Assembly (NCBI RefSeq): GCF_963678635.1
Contig: NC_087065.1
Coordinates: 31,438,252-31,502,251, forward strand
Origin: Symsagittifera roscoffensis
Lineage: Eukaryota; Xenacoelomorpha; Acoela; Convolutidae
Reading direction: 5' to 3'
DNA: 64,000 bases
In this document: piece after piece, positions 35,601-46,524 of the stretch
How the letters are laid out: every line of letters starts with the position of its first letter
Numbering within the stretch: position 1 is the first letter of the stretch
The notes under the pieces: model-generated
What the model was told of the DNA's origin: nothing
What the model saw: only the letters and a program-made list of their open reading frames with translations
Databases searched by the model: none
Made by a program: the position numbers and the translations under genes

Positions 35601-36248
35601 ATTAGGTTTCAAAAACACCTGAATTGAATTCGGTAAGCACAACAATTGATGTTTACCTAAATTGGTAATAACTCATCGGGAAATTTACTAAATTACAAAA
35701 ATCTGGAGATAAAATTGGCTCGCAAATTTTTCAAATTCGTCTAAGCAGAATAGTCAAGCAATTGAACATTGAAAAAATTTAATTTTATTCATGAAAAATT
35801 GGTCTGCAAATGTTATTCGTTTTTCTATTGAAACCATTCAAGTAATGGAATTTTTGAAAAATTTCAAGTTACCTTTTTGGTCCAGTTTTTTTCACAAAAA
35901 ATCATCGTTTTCAAAGGGAAACAGATCAAAATTAAAAATCCTTGAATTTTTGTTTCGCTTCCTCTGATAGTTTGAAAGCTGTAACAGGTTGCTTTGAAAA
36001 AATGAAATCTCAGCGAAATGATTTGGTCTGAAAAACGATTTGAACTAGTCTCGTTCTAGGACGAGAGTGCTAAGTTCGTCATTACATTTTAATTACCCAG
36101 ACGTTAAGTCTTTTTTCGATCGAACAATGGTTTGATTTGATAGGTTTTTTTGTTTAGAGCAAAAAATTTTATTCTAAATGAAGCGGAGCATCTTTGCTTC
36201 AAAATTTTATTGGTTCAATTCAATAAGCAAACGAATACCCGCGGTTCA

Positions 36249-36326
36249 GACAGGGTGGCCGAGTGGTTAAGGCGTTGGACTGCTCGACCAATACAATCTT
36301 CGGGCGTGGGTTTGAATCCCATGACG
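36249..36326 (+). pseudogene. tRNA-Ser pseudogene lacking 3' acceptor, partner of 30091
   Basis: The same 4-nt loss in CCCATGACG and the same CTGCTCG loop. The next tRNA-like segment begins only 338 bp downstream, the shortest complete spacing in the array. Confidence 0.7.
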
Positions 36327-36586
36327 ATTAGTTTTCAAAAACACCTGAACTGAATTCGGTGAGCACAACACTTGATGTTTACCGGAAAATTTACAAAATC
36401 ACAAAATTCTAGAGTTAAAAGAGGCTCGAAAACTTTTCAAGTTCGTCTCAGCAGAATAGTAAAGCAATTAAACGTTGAAAAATTTGAGGTTTATTCATGA
36501 AAAAAATAGGTTGGCCAATGTTATACGTTTTTCTATTTAAATTTTATTGGTTTCAATTCAATAAACAAACGAATGTCCGCGGTGCA

Positions 36587-36668
36587 GACAGGTTGACCGA
36601 GTGGTTAAGGCGTTGGACTGCTCGACCAATACAAACTGCGGGCGTGGATTTGAATCCCATCTTTGACG
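36587..36668 (+). pseudogene. tRNA-Ser pseudogene, partner of 30556
   Basis: A box reads TTGACCGAGTGG and the 3' acceptor CTTTGAC. GCT is kept in CTGCTCG. More damaged than its partner. Confidence 0.6.
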
Positions 36669-37295
36669 ATTAGTTTTCAAAAACACCTGAACTGAATTCG
36701 GTAAACACAATAATTGATGTTTATCGGAAAATTTACAAAATCACAAAGTTCTAGAGTTAAAATAGGCTCGAAAATTTTTCAAGTTTGTCTCAGCAGAATA
36801 GTCAAACAATCAAAAGTTTAAAAATTTTAAGTTTATTCATGAAGAAAATCGGTTGGCCAATATTATACGTTTTTCTATCTAAACCATTCAAGGAATAGAG
36901 TTTTGAAAAATTTCAAGTTACTTTCTTGGCCCAGTTTTTTTTTCACAAAAAAGCATCGTTTTTAAATGGAAGCAGATCAAATTTAAAATTTACTTAAACT
37001 TTTGTTTCGCTTCCTCTGATAGTTTGAAAGCTGTAACAGGTTGCTTTGAAAAACTTGAAATTTCAGCGAAACGATTTGGTCTGAAAAACTATTCGAACTA
37101 GTCTTTTTCTAGGACTAGAAAGCTAAACTCGTCATTACCTTTCAAATACACAGACCTCAAGACTGTCTTTGATCGAATAATGGTTTGATTTGACGGGTTT
37201 TTTGTTTTGAGCAAAAAAAATCCTATTTGAAGTGAAGCATCGTTGCTTCATTTTTTTTGTTTCGATTCAATTTATCATTGAATAAACTCTGGTTA

Positions 37296-37377
37296 GGCAG
37301 TGTTGCCGAGAGGTTAAAGCGGTTGACTGCTGACACCATACGTTTTGCTTGCGTGGGTTCGAATCCCATCTCTGTGG
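37296..37377 (+). pseudogene. tRNA-Ser-derived pseudogene (GAGAGGTTAAAG type)
   Basis: 5' acceptor GGCAGTG, 3' CTCTGTG, B box GGTTCGAATCC perfect, anticodon arm poorly paired. It sits at the right end of the second 6.1-kb block. Confidence 0.6.
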
Positions 37378-37918
37378 GTTAGTTTTTTTTAAAACCCTGA
37401 ACTGAATTCGGTAAGCACAAAAATTGATGTTCATCTAGTTTGTTAGTAACTCACCGGGAAATTTACTAAATCGCAAAATTCTAGAGATAAAATTGGCTCG
37501 CAAATTTTTCAAATTCAACTAAGCAGACTAGTCAGGCAATTAAACAATGACAAAGTTTAAGTTTTTTTTTTCAAAGAGAAAATCGGTTGGCCAATGTTAT
37601 ACGTTTTTCTGTATTTTCATTTCGCTTCTTCTGTAAGTTTGAAAGCTGTAACAATTTGCTTTGAAAAACTTGAAATTTCAGTCAAACGATTTGGTCTGAA
37701 AAACGATTTAAACTAGTCTTGATGTAGGACTAGAGTGCTAAGTTTGTCATTACTTTTCAAATAAACAGAAGTCAAGTCTATCTTTGATCGAACAATGGTT
37801 TGATTTGATAGGTTTTCTTTGTTTCGAGCACAAAAAAAGTATTATATTTGAGGCGGATTATCTTTGCTTCAAAGTTTTATTGGTTCCATTCAATTAACAA
37901 ACGAATGAACTCTGGTCA

Positions 37919-38000
37919 GACAAGGTGGCCGAGTGTTTAAGGCGTTGGACTGCGCATCCAATACAGTCTGCTTGCGTGGGTTTGAATCTCATCTATGTCG
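37919..38000 (+). pseudogene. tRNA-Ser-derived, anticodon GCG
   Basis: The stem TTGGA/TCCAA is perfect, but the loop is CTGCGCA, giving anticodon GCG (an Arg reading). The body still has a serine-type long variable region. A box has GTGTTTAAGG. 3' acceptor is CTATGTC. Confidence 0.6.
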
Positions 38001-38539
38001 ATTAGTTTTTTAAAACACCTGAACTGAATTCGGTAAGCACAACAATTGATGTTTACCTAGTTTGTTAGTAACTCACCGGGAAATTTACTAAATCACAAAA
38101 TTCTAGAGATAAAATTGGCTCGCAAAATTTTCAAATTCATCTAAGCAGACTACTCAAGCAATTAAACAATGACAAAGTTTAAGTTTTTTTTTCATAAAGA
38201 AAATTGGTTGGCCAATTTTATACGTTTTTCTGTATTTTCATTTCGCTTCTTCCGTTAGTCTGAAAGCTGTAACAATTTGCTTTGAAAAACTTGAAATTTC
38301 AGCCAAACGATTTGGTCTGAAAAACGATTTGAACTAGTCTTGATGTAGGACTAGAGTGCTAAGTTTGTCATTACATTTCAAATACACAGCAGTCAAGTTT
38401 ATCTTTGATCGAACAATAGTTTGATTTGATAGGTTTTCTTTGTTTCGAGCACAAAAAAAGTATTATATTTGAAGCGGATCATCTTTGCTTCAAAGTTTTA
38501 TTGGTTCGATTCAATTAACAAACGAATGAACTCTGGTCA

Positions 38540-38621
38540 GACAAGGTGGCCGAGTGGTTAAGGCGTTGGACTGCGCCTCCAATACAGTCTGCTTGCGTGC
38601 GTTTGAATCTCATCTATGTCG
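38540..38621 (+). pseudogene. tRNA-Ser-derived, anticodon GCG
   Basis: Loop CTGCGCC between perfect TTGGA/TCCAA stems. The A box is exact. The T arm begins GTGCGTTTGAAT, breaking one stem pair. It is part of the three-copy 621-624 bp amplification. Confidence 0.6.
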
Positions 38622-39163
38622 ATTAGTTTTTAAAAACACCTGAACAAAATTCGGTAAGCACAACAATTGATGTTTACCTAGTTTGTTAGTAACTCACCGG
38701 GAAATTTACTAAATCACAAAATTCTAGAGATAAAATTGGCTCGCAAAATTTTCAAATTCATCTAAGCAGACTATTCAAGCAATTAAACAATGACAAAGTT
38801 TAAGTTTTTTTTTTCATAAAGAAAATTGGTTGGCCAGTTTTATACGTTTTTCTGTATTTTCATTTCGCTTCTTCCGTTAGTCTGAAAGCTGTAACAATTT
38901 GCTTTGAAAAACTTGAAATTTCAGCCAAACGATTTGGTCTGAAAAACGATTTGAACTAGTCTTGATGTAGGACTAGAGTGCTAAGTTTGTCATTACATTT
39001 CAAATACACAGAAGTCAAGTTTATCTTTGATCGAACAATAGTTTGATTTGATAGGTTTTTTTTTGTTTCGAGCACAAAAAAAAGTATCATATTTGAAGCG
39101 GATCATCTTTGCTTCAAAGTTTTATTGGTTCGATTCAATTAACAAACGAATGAACTCTGGTCA

Positions 39164-39245
39164 GAAAAGGTGGCCGAGTGGTTAAGGCGTTGGACTGCGC
39201 CTCCAATACAGTCTGCTTGCGTGCGTTTGAATCTCATCTACGTCG
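39164..39245 (+). pseudogene. tRNA-Ser-derived, anticodon GCG
   Basis: The same CTGCGCC loop and GTGCG T stem as the copy before it. Acceptor GAAAAGG/CTACGTC is more damaged. The next monomer returns to ordinary A sequence. Confidence 0.6.
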
Positions 39246-39887
39246 ATTAGTTTTTAAAAACACCTGAACTGAATTCGTTAAGCACAACAATTGATGTTTA
39301 CCTAATTTGTTATTAACTCACCGGGAAATTTACTAAATTACAAAATTCTGGAGATAAAATTGGCTCGCAAACTTTTCAAATTCGTCTAAGCAGAATAGTC
39401 AAGCAATTAAACGTTGAAAAAATTTAAGTTTAATCATAAAAAAATTTGTCGGCCGATGTTATACGTTTTCCTATTGAAACTATTCAAATAATGGAAGTCT
39501 GAAAAAATTCAAGTTATTTATTTGGCCTAATTTTTTCACAAAAAATTATCGTTTTTAAGCAGAAGCAGATCAAAATTATAAAGCCTTAATTTTTTGTTTC
39601 GCTTCCTCTGATAGTTTGAAAGCTGTAACAGGTTGCTTTGAAAAACTTGAAATTTCAGCGAAATGATTTGGTCTGAAAAACTATTTGAACTAGTCTTTTT
39701 CTAGGACTATAGTGCTAAACTCGTCATTACCTTTCAAATACACAGACCTCAAGTCTATCTTTGATCGAATAATGGTTTGATTTGACGGGTTTTTTGTTTT
39801 GAGCAAAAAAAATCCTATTTGAAGTGAAGCATCTTTGCTTCAATTTTTTTGTTACGATTCAATTTATCATTGAAAAAATTCTGGTTA

Positions 39888-39969
39888 GGCAGGGTTGCCG
39901 AGAGGTTAAAGTGGTTGACTGCTGACCCCATACGTTTTGCTTTCGTGGGTTCGAATCCCATCTCTGTCA
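39888..39969 (+). pseudogene. tRNA-Ser-derived pseudogene (GAGAGGTTAAAG type)
   Basis: GGCAGGG 5' acceptor, TTGCCGAGAGGTTAAAG, anticodon region TTGACTGCTGACCCC, and a perfect B box GGTTCGAATCCC. The 3' end is CTCTGTCA. Fourth member of this type. Confidence 0.6.
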
Positions 39970-40624
39970 ATTAGTTTTTTAAAATCCTGAACTGAATTCG
40001 GTAAGCATAAAAATTGATGTTCATCTAGTTTGTTAGTAACTCACCGGGAAATTTACCAAATCACAAAATTCTAGAGATAAAATTGGCTCGCCAACTTTTC
40101 CAATTCATCTAAGCAGACTAGTCAAGCAATTAAACAATGACAAATTTTAAGTTTTTTTTTTCATAAAGAAAATCGGTTGGCCAATGTCATGCGTTTCTCT
40201 ATGTAAACCATTCAAGTAATGAAATTTTGAAAAAGTTAATCTTTTGGCCCAGTTTTTTTTCTACAAAAAGCATCGTTTTTTAATGGAAACAGATCAAAAC
40301 TTAAATGTCCTTAAATTTTTGTTTCGCTTCCTCTGATAGTTTGAAAGCTGTAACAGGTTGCTTTGAAAAACTTGATATTTCAGCGAAACGAATTGGTCTG
40401 AAAACACGATTTCAACTAGTCTCGTTCTAGGACTAGAGTGCTAAATTTGTCATTACATTTCAAATACACAGATATCAAGTCTATCTTTGATCGAACAGTG
40501 GTTTGATATGATAGGTTTTTTTTTGTTTTGAGCAAAAAAAAATAGTATTTGATTTGAAGCGGATGATCTTTGCTTCAAAGTTTTTTTGGTTCACTTCAAT
40601 AAACAAACGAATGCCCGCTGTTCA

Positions 40625-40706
40625 GACAGGGTGGCCGAGTTGTTAGGGTGTTGGTCTGCCCTTCCAATATAGTCTGCGTGCGTGGGTTTGAATCCCATCT
40701 CTGTCG
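40625..40706 (+). pseudogene. Last subfamily A tRNA-like copy, anticodon GCC
   Basis: The acceptor is fully paired and the T arm is good. The anticodon arm TTGGT-CTGCCCT-TCCAA has one mismatch and anticodon GCC. The D region is GAGTTGTTAGGG. About 105 bp further on the array switches to subfamily B. Confidence 0.55.
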
Positions 40707-40799
40707 AGTAGTTTTCAAAAACACCAGAACTGAATTCGGTAAGCACAGCATTTGGTGTTTACCTAATTTGTTATTAACTCATCGGGAAATTTACTAAAT

Positions 40800-40825
40800 C
40801 ACAAAGTTCTATGGCACGGATTTTT
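40800..40825 (+). other. Junction of subfamilies A and B
   Basis: The A monomer runs to CACAAAGTTCTA and then continues at once as GGCACGGATTTTTGAAAAAC, a B sequence normally about 170 bp further along the monomer. Unequal exchange between A and B arrays, or a deletion at the contact, explains it. Confidence 0.75.
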
Positions 40826-41162
40826 GAAAAACTTGAAGTTACTTTTTTGGCCGAGTTATTCCACAAACAACTATCGTTTCTCAACGGAAACAATGTAAAA
40901 TTAGGTTTTCCTCAAGTTTTTGTTTCGCATCGTTTGATAGTTTCAAAGCTCTAACGGGTTGCTTAGAAAAATTGGAAATTTTAGCAAAACGATTCGGTCT
41001 ATAAAAAGATTTCCACCAGTCCTGTTCTAAGACAAGTGTACTAACTTCGTCATTATATTTTATATACACAGACATCAAGTCCGTTTTTGATCGAGCAATG
41101 GCTTGAATTGCTATATTTTTTTATTGGTTCGATTCAATTTACCAATGATTGACCTCTGATCT

Positions 41163-41243
41163 TACAGGCAGGTCGCGAGGTGAAGGCGGTGAAGTGTTAA
41201 TCAATATGTTCTGAGTGCGTGGGTTCGAAACTCATCCCTGACG
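41163..41243 (+). pseudogene. First subfamily B tRNA-like segment
   Basis: TACAGGCAGGTCGCGAGGTG in place of the A-box half, GAAGTGTTAATCAAT in place of the anticodon arm, then CTGAGTGCGTGGGTTCGAAA and CTCATCCCTGACG. The serine loop CTGCTAA has become GTGTTAA. B box GTTCGAAAC still fits the loose consensus. No cloverleaf can form. Confidence 0.65.
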
Positions 41244-41837
41244 AGTAATTTTTTACAAACACCTGAACTGAATTCGGTTGGCACAAAAACTGATGTTTAC
41301 CTAATTTTGTTATTAACTCAACAAAAAACTTGTCAGGTCACAAAAAATTGGGGAAAGAATCGGCACGCAAAACATTGAAGTTCGTCCAAGCAGAATAGTC
41401 AAACAACCAAACGTTGAAAAATTTCAAGTTTGTTCATGAAAAAAATTGGATGGCCAATATAATAAACTTTGCCATTAAAACTATTCAAGGCACGGTATTT
41501 TGAAAAGTTGAGGTTACTTGTTGGGCCGAGTTTTTCCACAAACAACTATCGTTTCAAAACGGAAGCAAAATAAAATTAGGTTTTCCTTATTTTTTTTGTT
41601 TCGCATCGGTTGATAGTTTCAAAACTCTAACAGGTTGCTTAGAAAAATTGGAAATTTTAGCAAAATGATTTGGTCTATAAACAGATTTCCACCAGTCCTG
41701 TTCTAAGACTAGTGTGCTAACTTCGTCATTACATTTTATATACACAGAGATCAAGTCCATTTTTGATCGAGCAATGGCTTGGATTGCTTTAAACTTTTAT
41801 TGGTTCGATTCAATTTACCAATGGTTGACCTCTGATC

Positions 41838-41905
41838 CCACAGGCTGGCCGCGAGGCGGATTTTTGAAAAACTTTGAGGAAGGCGGATTTTTGAAAAGCT
41901 TGAGG
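41838..41905 (+). pseudogene. Truncated B tRNA fused to monomer middle
   Basis: ACAGGCTGGCCGCGAGGCGG stops after the A-box half and jumps to ATTTTTGAAAAACTTTGAGG; AGGCGGATTTTTGAAAAGCT then repeats. An unequal exchange at a short GCGGATTTTTGAAAA-like match is likely. The open frame of about 118 codons spanning it is an accident of the fusion. Confidence 0.7.
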
Positions 41906-42227
41906 TTACTTTTTGGCCAAATTTTTCCACAAACAACTATCGTTTCACAACGGAAGCAATATGAAGTTAGGTTTTCCTTAATTTTTTGTTTCGCATCGGT
42001 TGATAGTATCAAAGCTCTAACAAATTGCTTAGAAAAATTGGAAATTTTAGCAAAACGATTCGGTCTATAAAAAGGTTTCCACCAGTCCTGTTCTAAGACT
42101 AGTGTGCTAACTTCGTCATTACATTTTATATACACAGACATCAAGTCCATTTTTGATCGAGCAATGGCTTGGATTGCTTTATTTTTTTTTGGTTCGATTC
42201 AATTTACCAATGATTGACCTCTGTTCT

Positions 42228-42308
42228 TTCAGGCTGGCAGCGAGGTGAAGGCGGTGAAGTGTTAATCAATATGTTCTGCGTGCGTGGGTTCGAAACTCAT
42301 CCCTGACG
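42228..42308 (+). pseudogene. Subfamily B tRNA-like segment (representative of the regular series)
   Basis: TTCAGGCTGGCAGCGAGGTG, AAGGCGGTGAAGTGTTAATC, a GGGTTCGAAACTCAT T arm, and CCCTGACG. Fifteen further segments at about 675-bp steps carry the same changes (starts listed under subfamily B). From 45610 some use a GCATGGGTTTGAAATTCATC T arm, defining two B subtypes. Confidence 0.75.
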
Positions 42309-45177
42309 AGTAATTTTTTACAAACACCTGAAATGAATTCGGTAGGCACAAAAACTGATGCTCACCTAATTTTGTTATTAGCTCACGAAAAAACTTGTCA
42401 GTTCACAAAAAATTTGAGAAAGAATCGACACGCAAAACATTGAAGTTCGTTTAAGCAGAATAGTCAAGCAACCAAACGTTGAAAAATTTCAAGTTGGTTC
42501 ATGAAAAAAATTGAATGGCAAATGTAATACGTTTTGCTATTCAAACCATTCAAGGCACGGATTTTTGAAAAACTTGAGGTTACTTTTTTGGCCGAGTTTT
42601 TCCGCAAACAACTATCGTTTCTCAACGGAAACAATGTAAAGTTAGGTTTTCCTTAATTTTTTTGTTTCGCATCGGTTGACAGTTTCAAAGCTCTAACAGG
42701 CTGCTTAGAAAAATTGGAAATTTTAGCAAAACGATTCGGTCCATAGAAAGATTTCCACCAGTCCTGTTCTAAGACTAGTAAACTAACTTCGTCATTACAT
42801 TTTAAATACACAGACATCAAGTCCGTTTTGATCGAGCAATGGCTTGAATTGCTTTAATTTTTTATTGCTTCGATTGAATTTACCAATGATTGACATCTGG
42901 TCTTACCGGCTGACAGCGAGGTGAAGGCGGTGAAGTGTTAATCAATATGTTCTGCGTGCGTGGGTTCGAAACTCATCCCTGACGAGTAATTTTTTACAAA
43001 CACCTGAACTGAATTCGGTAGGCACAAAAACTGATGCTCACCTAATTTTGTTAATATCTCACCAAAAAACTTGTCAGTTCAAAAAAAATTGGAGAAAGAA
43101 TCGACACGCAAAACATTGAAGTTCGTTTAAGCAGAATAGTCAAGCAACCAGACGTTGAAAAATTTCAAGTTGGTTCATGAAAAAAATTGGATGGCAAATG
43201 TAATACGTTTTGCTGTTCAAACCATTCAAGGCACGGATTTTTGAAAAACTTGAGGTTACTTTTTCGGCCGAGTTTTTCCACAAACAACTATCGTTTCACA
43301 ACGGAAGCAAAATAAAGTTAGGTTTTCCTTAATTTTTTGTTTCGAATCGGTTGATAGTTTCAAAGCTCTAACAGGTTGCTTAGAAAAACTGGAAAATTTA
43401 GCAAAACGATTCGGTCTATAAAAAGATTTCCACCAGTCCTGTTCTAAGACTAGTGTGCTAACTTGGTCGTTACATTTTTTATACACAGTCATCAAGTCCG
43501 TTTTTGATCAAGCAATGGCTTGAATTGCTTTAATTTTTTATTAGTTGGATTCAATTTACCAATGATTGACATCTGATCTTACAGGCTGGCAGCGAGGTGA
43601 AGGCGGTGAAGTGTTAATCAATATGTTCTGCGTGCGTGGGTTCGAAGCTCATCCCTGACGAGTAATTTTTCTACAAACATCTGAACTGAATTCGGTAGGC
43701 ACAAAAACTGATGTTTACCTAATTTTGTTAATAACCCACCAAAAAACTTGTCAGGTCACAAAAAAATGGAGAAAGAATCGGCACGCAAAACATTGAATTT
43801 CGTCTAAGCAGAATAGTCAAGCAACCAAACGTTGAAAAATTTCAAGTTTGTTCATGAAAAAAATTGAATGGCAAATAAAATACGTTTTGCTATTCAAACC
43901 ATTCAAGGCACGGATTTTTGAAAAACTTGAGGTTACTTTTTCGGCCGAGTTTTTTCCACAAATAACTATCGTTTCACAACGGAAGCGATATAAAGTTAGG
44001 TTTTCCTTAATTTTTTGTTTTGCATCGGTTGATAGTTTCAAAGCTCTCACAGGTTGCATAGAAAAATTGGAAATTTTGCCAAAACGATTCGGTCTATAAA
44101 AAGATTTCCACCAGTCCTGTTCTAAGACTAGTAAACTAACGTCGTCATTACATTTTATATACACAGACATCAAGTCCGTTTTTGATCAAGCAATGGCTTG
44201 CATTGCTTTAATTTTTTATTGCTTCGATTCAATTTACCAATGATTGACATCTGGTCTTACCGGCTGACAGCGAGGTGAAGGCGGTGAAGTGTTAATCAAT
44301 ATGTTCTGCGTGCGTGGGTTCGAAGCTCATCCCTGACGAGTAATTTTTTACAAACACCTGAACTGAATTCGGTAGGCACAAAAACTGATGTTTACCTAAT
44401 TTTGTTAATAACCCACCAAAAAACTTGTCAGGTCACAAAAAATTGGAGAAAGAATCGGCACGCAAAACATTGAATTTCGTCTAAGCAGAATAGTCAAGCA
44501 ACCAAACGTTGAAAAATTTCAAGTTTGTTCATGAAAAAAATTGGATGGCAAATGTAATACGTTTTGCTATTCAAACCATTCAAGGCACGGATTTTTGAAA
44601 ATTTTGAGGTTACTTTTTCGGCCGAGTTTTTCCACAAATAACTATCGTTTCACAACGGAAGCGATATAAAGTTAGGTTTTCCTTAACTTTTTGTTTTGCA
44701 TCGGTTGATAGTTTCAAAGCTCTCACAGGTTGCTTAGAAAAATTGGAAATTTTGCCAAAACGATTCGGTCTATAAAAAGATTTCCACCAGTCCTGTTCTA
44801 AGACTAGTAAACTAACGTCGTCATTACATTTTATATACACAGACATCAAGTCCGTTTTTGATCAAGCAATGGCTTGAATTGCTTTAATTTTTTATTGCTT
44901 CGATTCAATTTACCAATGATTGACATCTGGTCTTACCGGCTGACAGCGAGGTGAAGGCGGTGAAGTGTTAATCAATATTTTCTGCGTGCGTGGGTTCGAA
45001 ACTCATCCCTGACGAGTAATTTTTTACAAACACCTGAACAGAATTCGGTAGGCACAAAAACTGATGCTCACCTAATTTTGTTAATAACTCACCAAAAAAC
45101 TTGTCAGTTCACAAACAATTGGAGAAAGAATCGACACGCAAAACATTGAAGTTCGTTTAAGCAGAATAGTCAAGCAA

Positions 45178-46524
45178 CCAAACGTTGAAAAATTTCAAGT
45201 TGGTTCATGAAAAAAATTGGATGGCAAATGTAATACGTTTTGCTATTCAAACCATTCAATGAACGGATTTTTGAAAAACTTGAGGTTACTTTTTCGACCG
45301 AGTTTTTCCACAAACAACTAACGATTCACAACGGAAGCAATATAAAGTTAGGTTTTCCTTAATTATTTGTTTCGCATCGGTTGATAGTTTCAAAGCTCTA
45401 ACGGGTTGCTTAGAAAAATTGGAAATTTTAGCAAAACGATTCGGTCTATAAAAAGATTTCCACCAGTCCTGTTCTAAGACTAGTGTACTAACTTCGTCAT
45501 TATAATTTATATACACAGACATCAAGTCCATTTTTGATCGAGCAATGGCTTGAATTGCTATAATTTTTTATTGGTTCGATTCAATTTACCAATGATTGAC
45601 CTCTGATCTTACAGGCTGGTCGCGAGGTGAAGGCGGTGAAGTGTTAATCAATTTGATCTGCGTGCATGGGTTTGAAATTCATCTCTTTCGATTAGTTTTT
45701 AGAAACACCTGAACTGAGTTCGGTAAGCACAAAACTAATGTTTACCTAATTTTGTTAATAACTCACCAAAAAACTTGTCAGGTCACAAAAAATTGGAGCA
45801 AGAATCGGCACGCAAAACATTGAAGTTCGTTTAAGCAGAATAGTCAAGCAACCAAACGTTGAAAAATTTCAAGTTGGTTCATGAAAAAAATTGGATGGCA
45901 AATGTAATACGTTTTGCTATTCAAACCATTCAATGAACGGATTTTTGAAAAACTTGAGGTTACTTTTTCGACCGAGTTTTTCCACAAACAACTAACGATT
46001 CACAACGGAAGCAATATAAAGTTAGGTTTTCCTTAATTATTTGTTTCGCATCGGTTGATAGTTTCAAAGCTCTAACGGGTTGCTTAGAAAAATTGGAAAT
46101 TTTAGCAAAACGATTCGGTCTATAAAAAGATTTCCACCAGTCCTGTTCTAAGACTAGTGTACTAACTTCGTCATTATAATTTATATACACAGACATCAAG
46201 TCCATTTTTGATCGAGCAATGGCTTGAATTGCCATAATTTTTTATTGGTTCGATTCAATTTACCAATGATTGACCTCTGATCTTACAGGCTGGTCGCGAG
46301 GTGAAGGCGGTGAAGTGTTAATCAATTTGATCTGCGTGCATGGGTTTGAAATTCATCTCTTTCGATTAGTTTTTAGAAACACCTGAACTGAGTTCGGTAA
46401 GCACAAAACTAATGTTTACCTAATTTTGTTAATAACTCACCAAAAAACTTGTCAGGTCACAAAAAATTGGAGCAAGAATCGGCACGCAAAACATTGAAGT
46501 TCGTTTAAGCAGAATAGTCAAGCA
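45178..46524 (+). repeat. Nearly identical B monomer pair (673-674 bp each)
   Basis: Copies at 45178-45850 and 45851-46524 share private changes: CAATGAACGG in place of CAAGGCACGG, TTTTTCGACCGAG, and CAACTAACGATTCACAACGG. By eye they differ at very few positions, so this is one of the youngest duplications in the window. Confidence 0.88.

Larger units (their letters stand above)
31371..37310 (+). repeat. 6.1-kb higher-order repeat, copy 2
   Basis: The second copy begins at GTAAGCACAACAATTGATGT followed by the TTACTTAATTTGTTGATAAC variant. Similarity to copy 1 is lost near 37300, inside a tRNA-like segment. Nested inside each copy is a 1207-bp dimer: the ATGAAGAAAATCGGTTGG block is at 27237 and 28444 in copy 1, and at 33379 and 34587 in copy 2. 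Confidence 0.9.
37919..39245 (+). repeat. Three near-identical 621-624 bp monomers
   Basis: tRNA-like starts at 37919, 38540 and 39164 are separated by 621 and 624 bp. All three share an unusual GCG anticodon loop, a GTTTCGAGCACAAAAAAAGT variant and CTTCCGTTAGTCTGAAAGC-type changes upstream. This is a local amplification of one variant monomer. Confidence 0.85.
19124..40810 (+). repeat. Array 2, subfamily A
   Basis: Monomers carry TTGCTTTGAAAAACTTGAAA, TCTTTGATCGAACAATGG and GATTAGTTTTTAAAAACACC. tRNA starts are at 19716, 20444, 21189, 21896, 22620, 23312, 24065, 24453, 25144, 25864, 26279, 27016, 28170, 29376, 30091, 30556, 31272, 31958, 32362, 33101, 34313, 35519, 36249, 36587, 37296, 37919, 38540, 39164, 39888 and 40625. 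Most spacings are 620-745 bp. Short spacings such as 388, 404 and 338 bp mark internal deletions. Spacings of about 1.2 kb contain a unit whose tRNA is reduced to its 3' end (for example about 27500). Confidence 0.85.

Noticed and set aside
41714-42150. 118- and 111-codon frames, the longest near here
   Set aside because: They owe their length to the fusion of two partial B monomers at 41838-41905 and overlap on opposite strands. No recognisable protein family.
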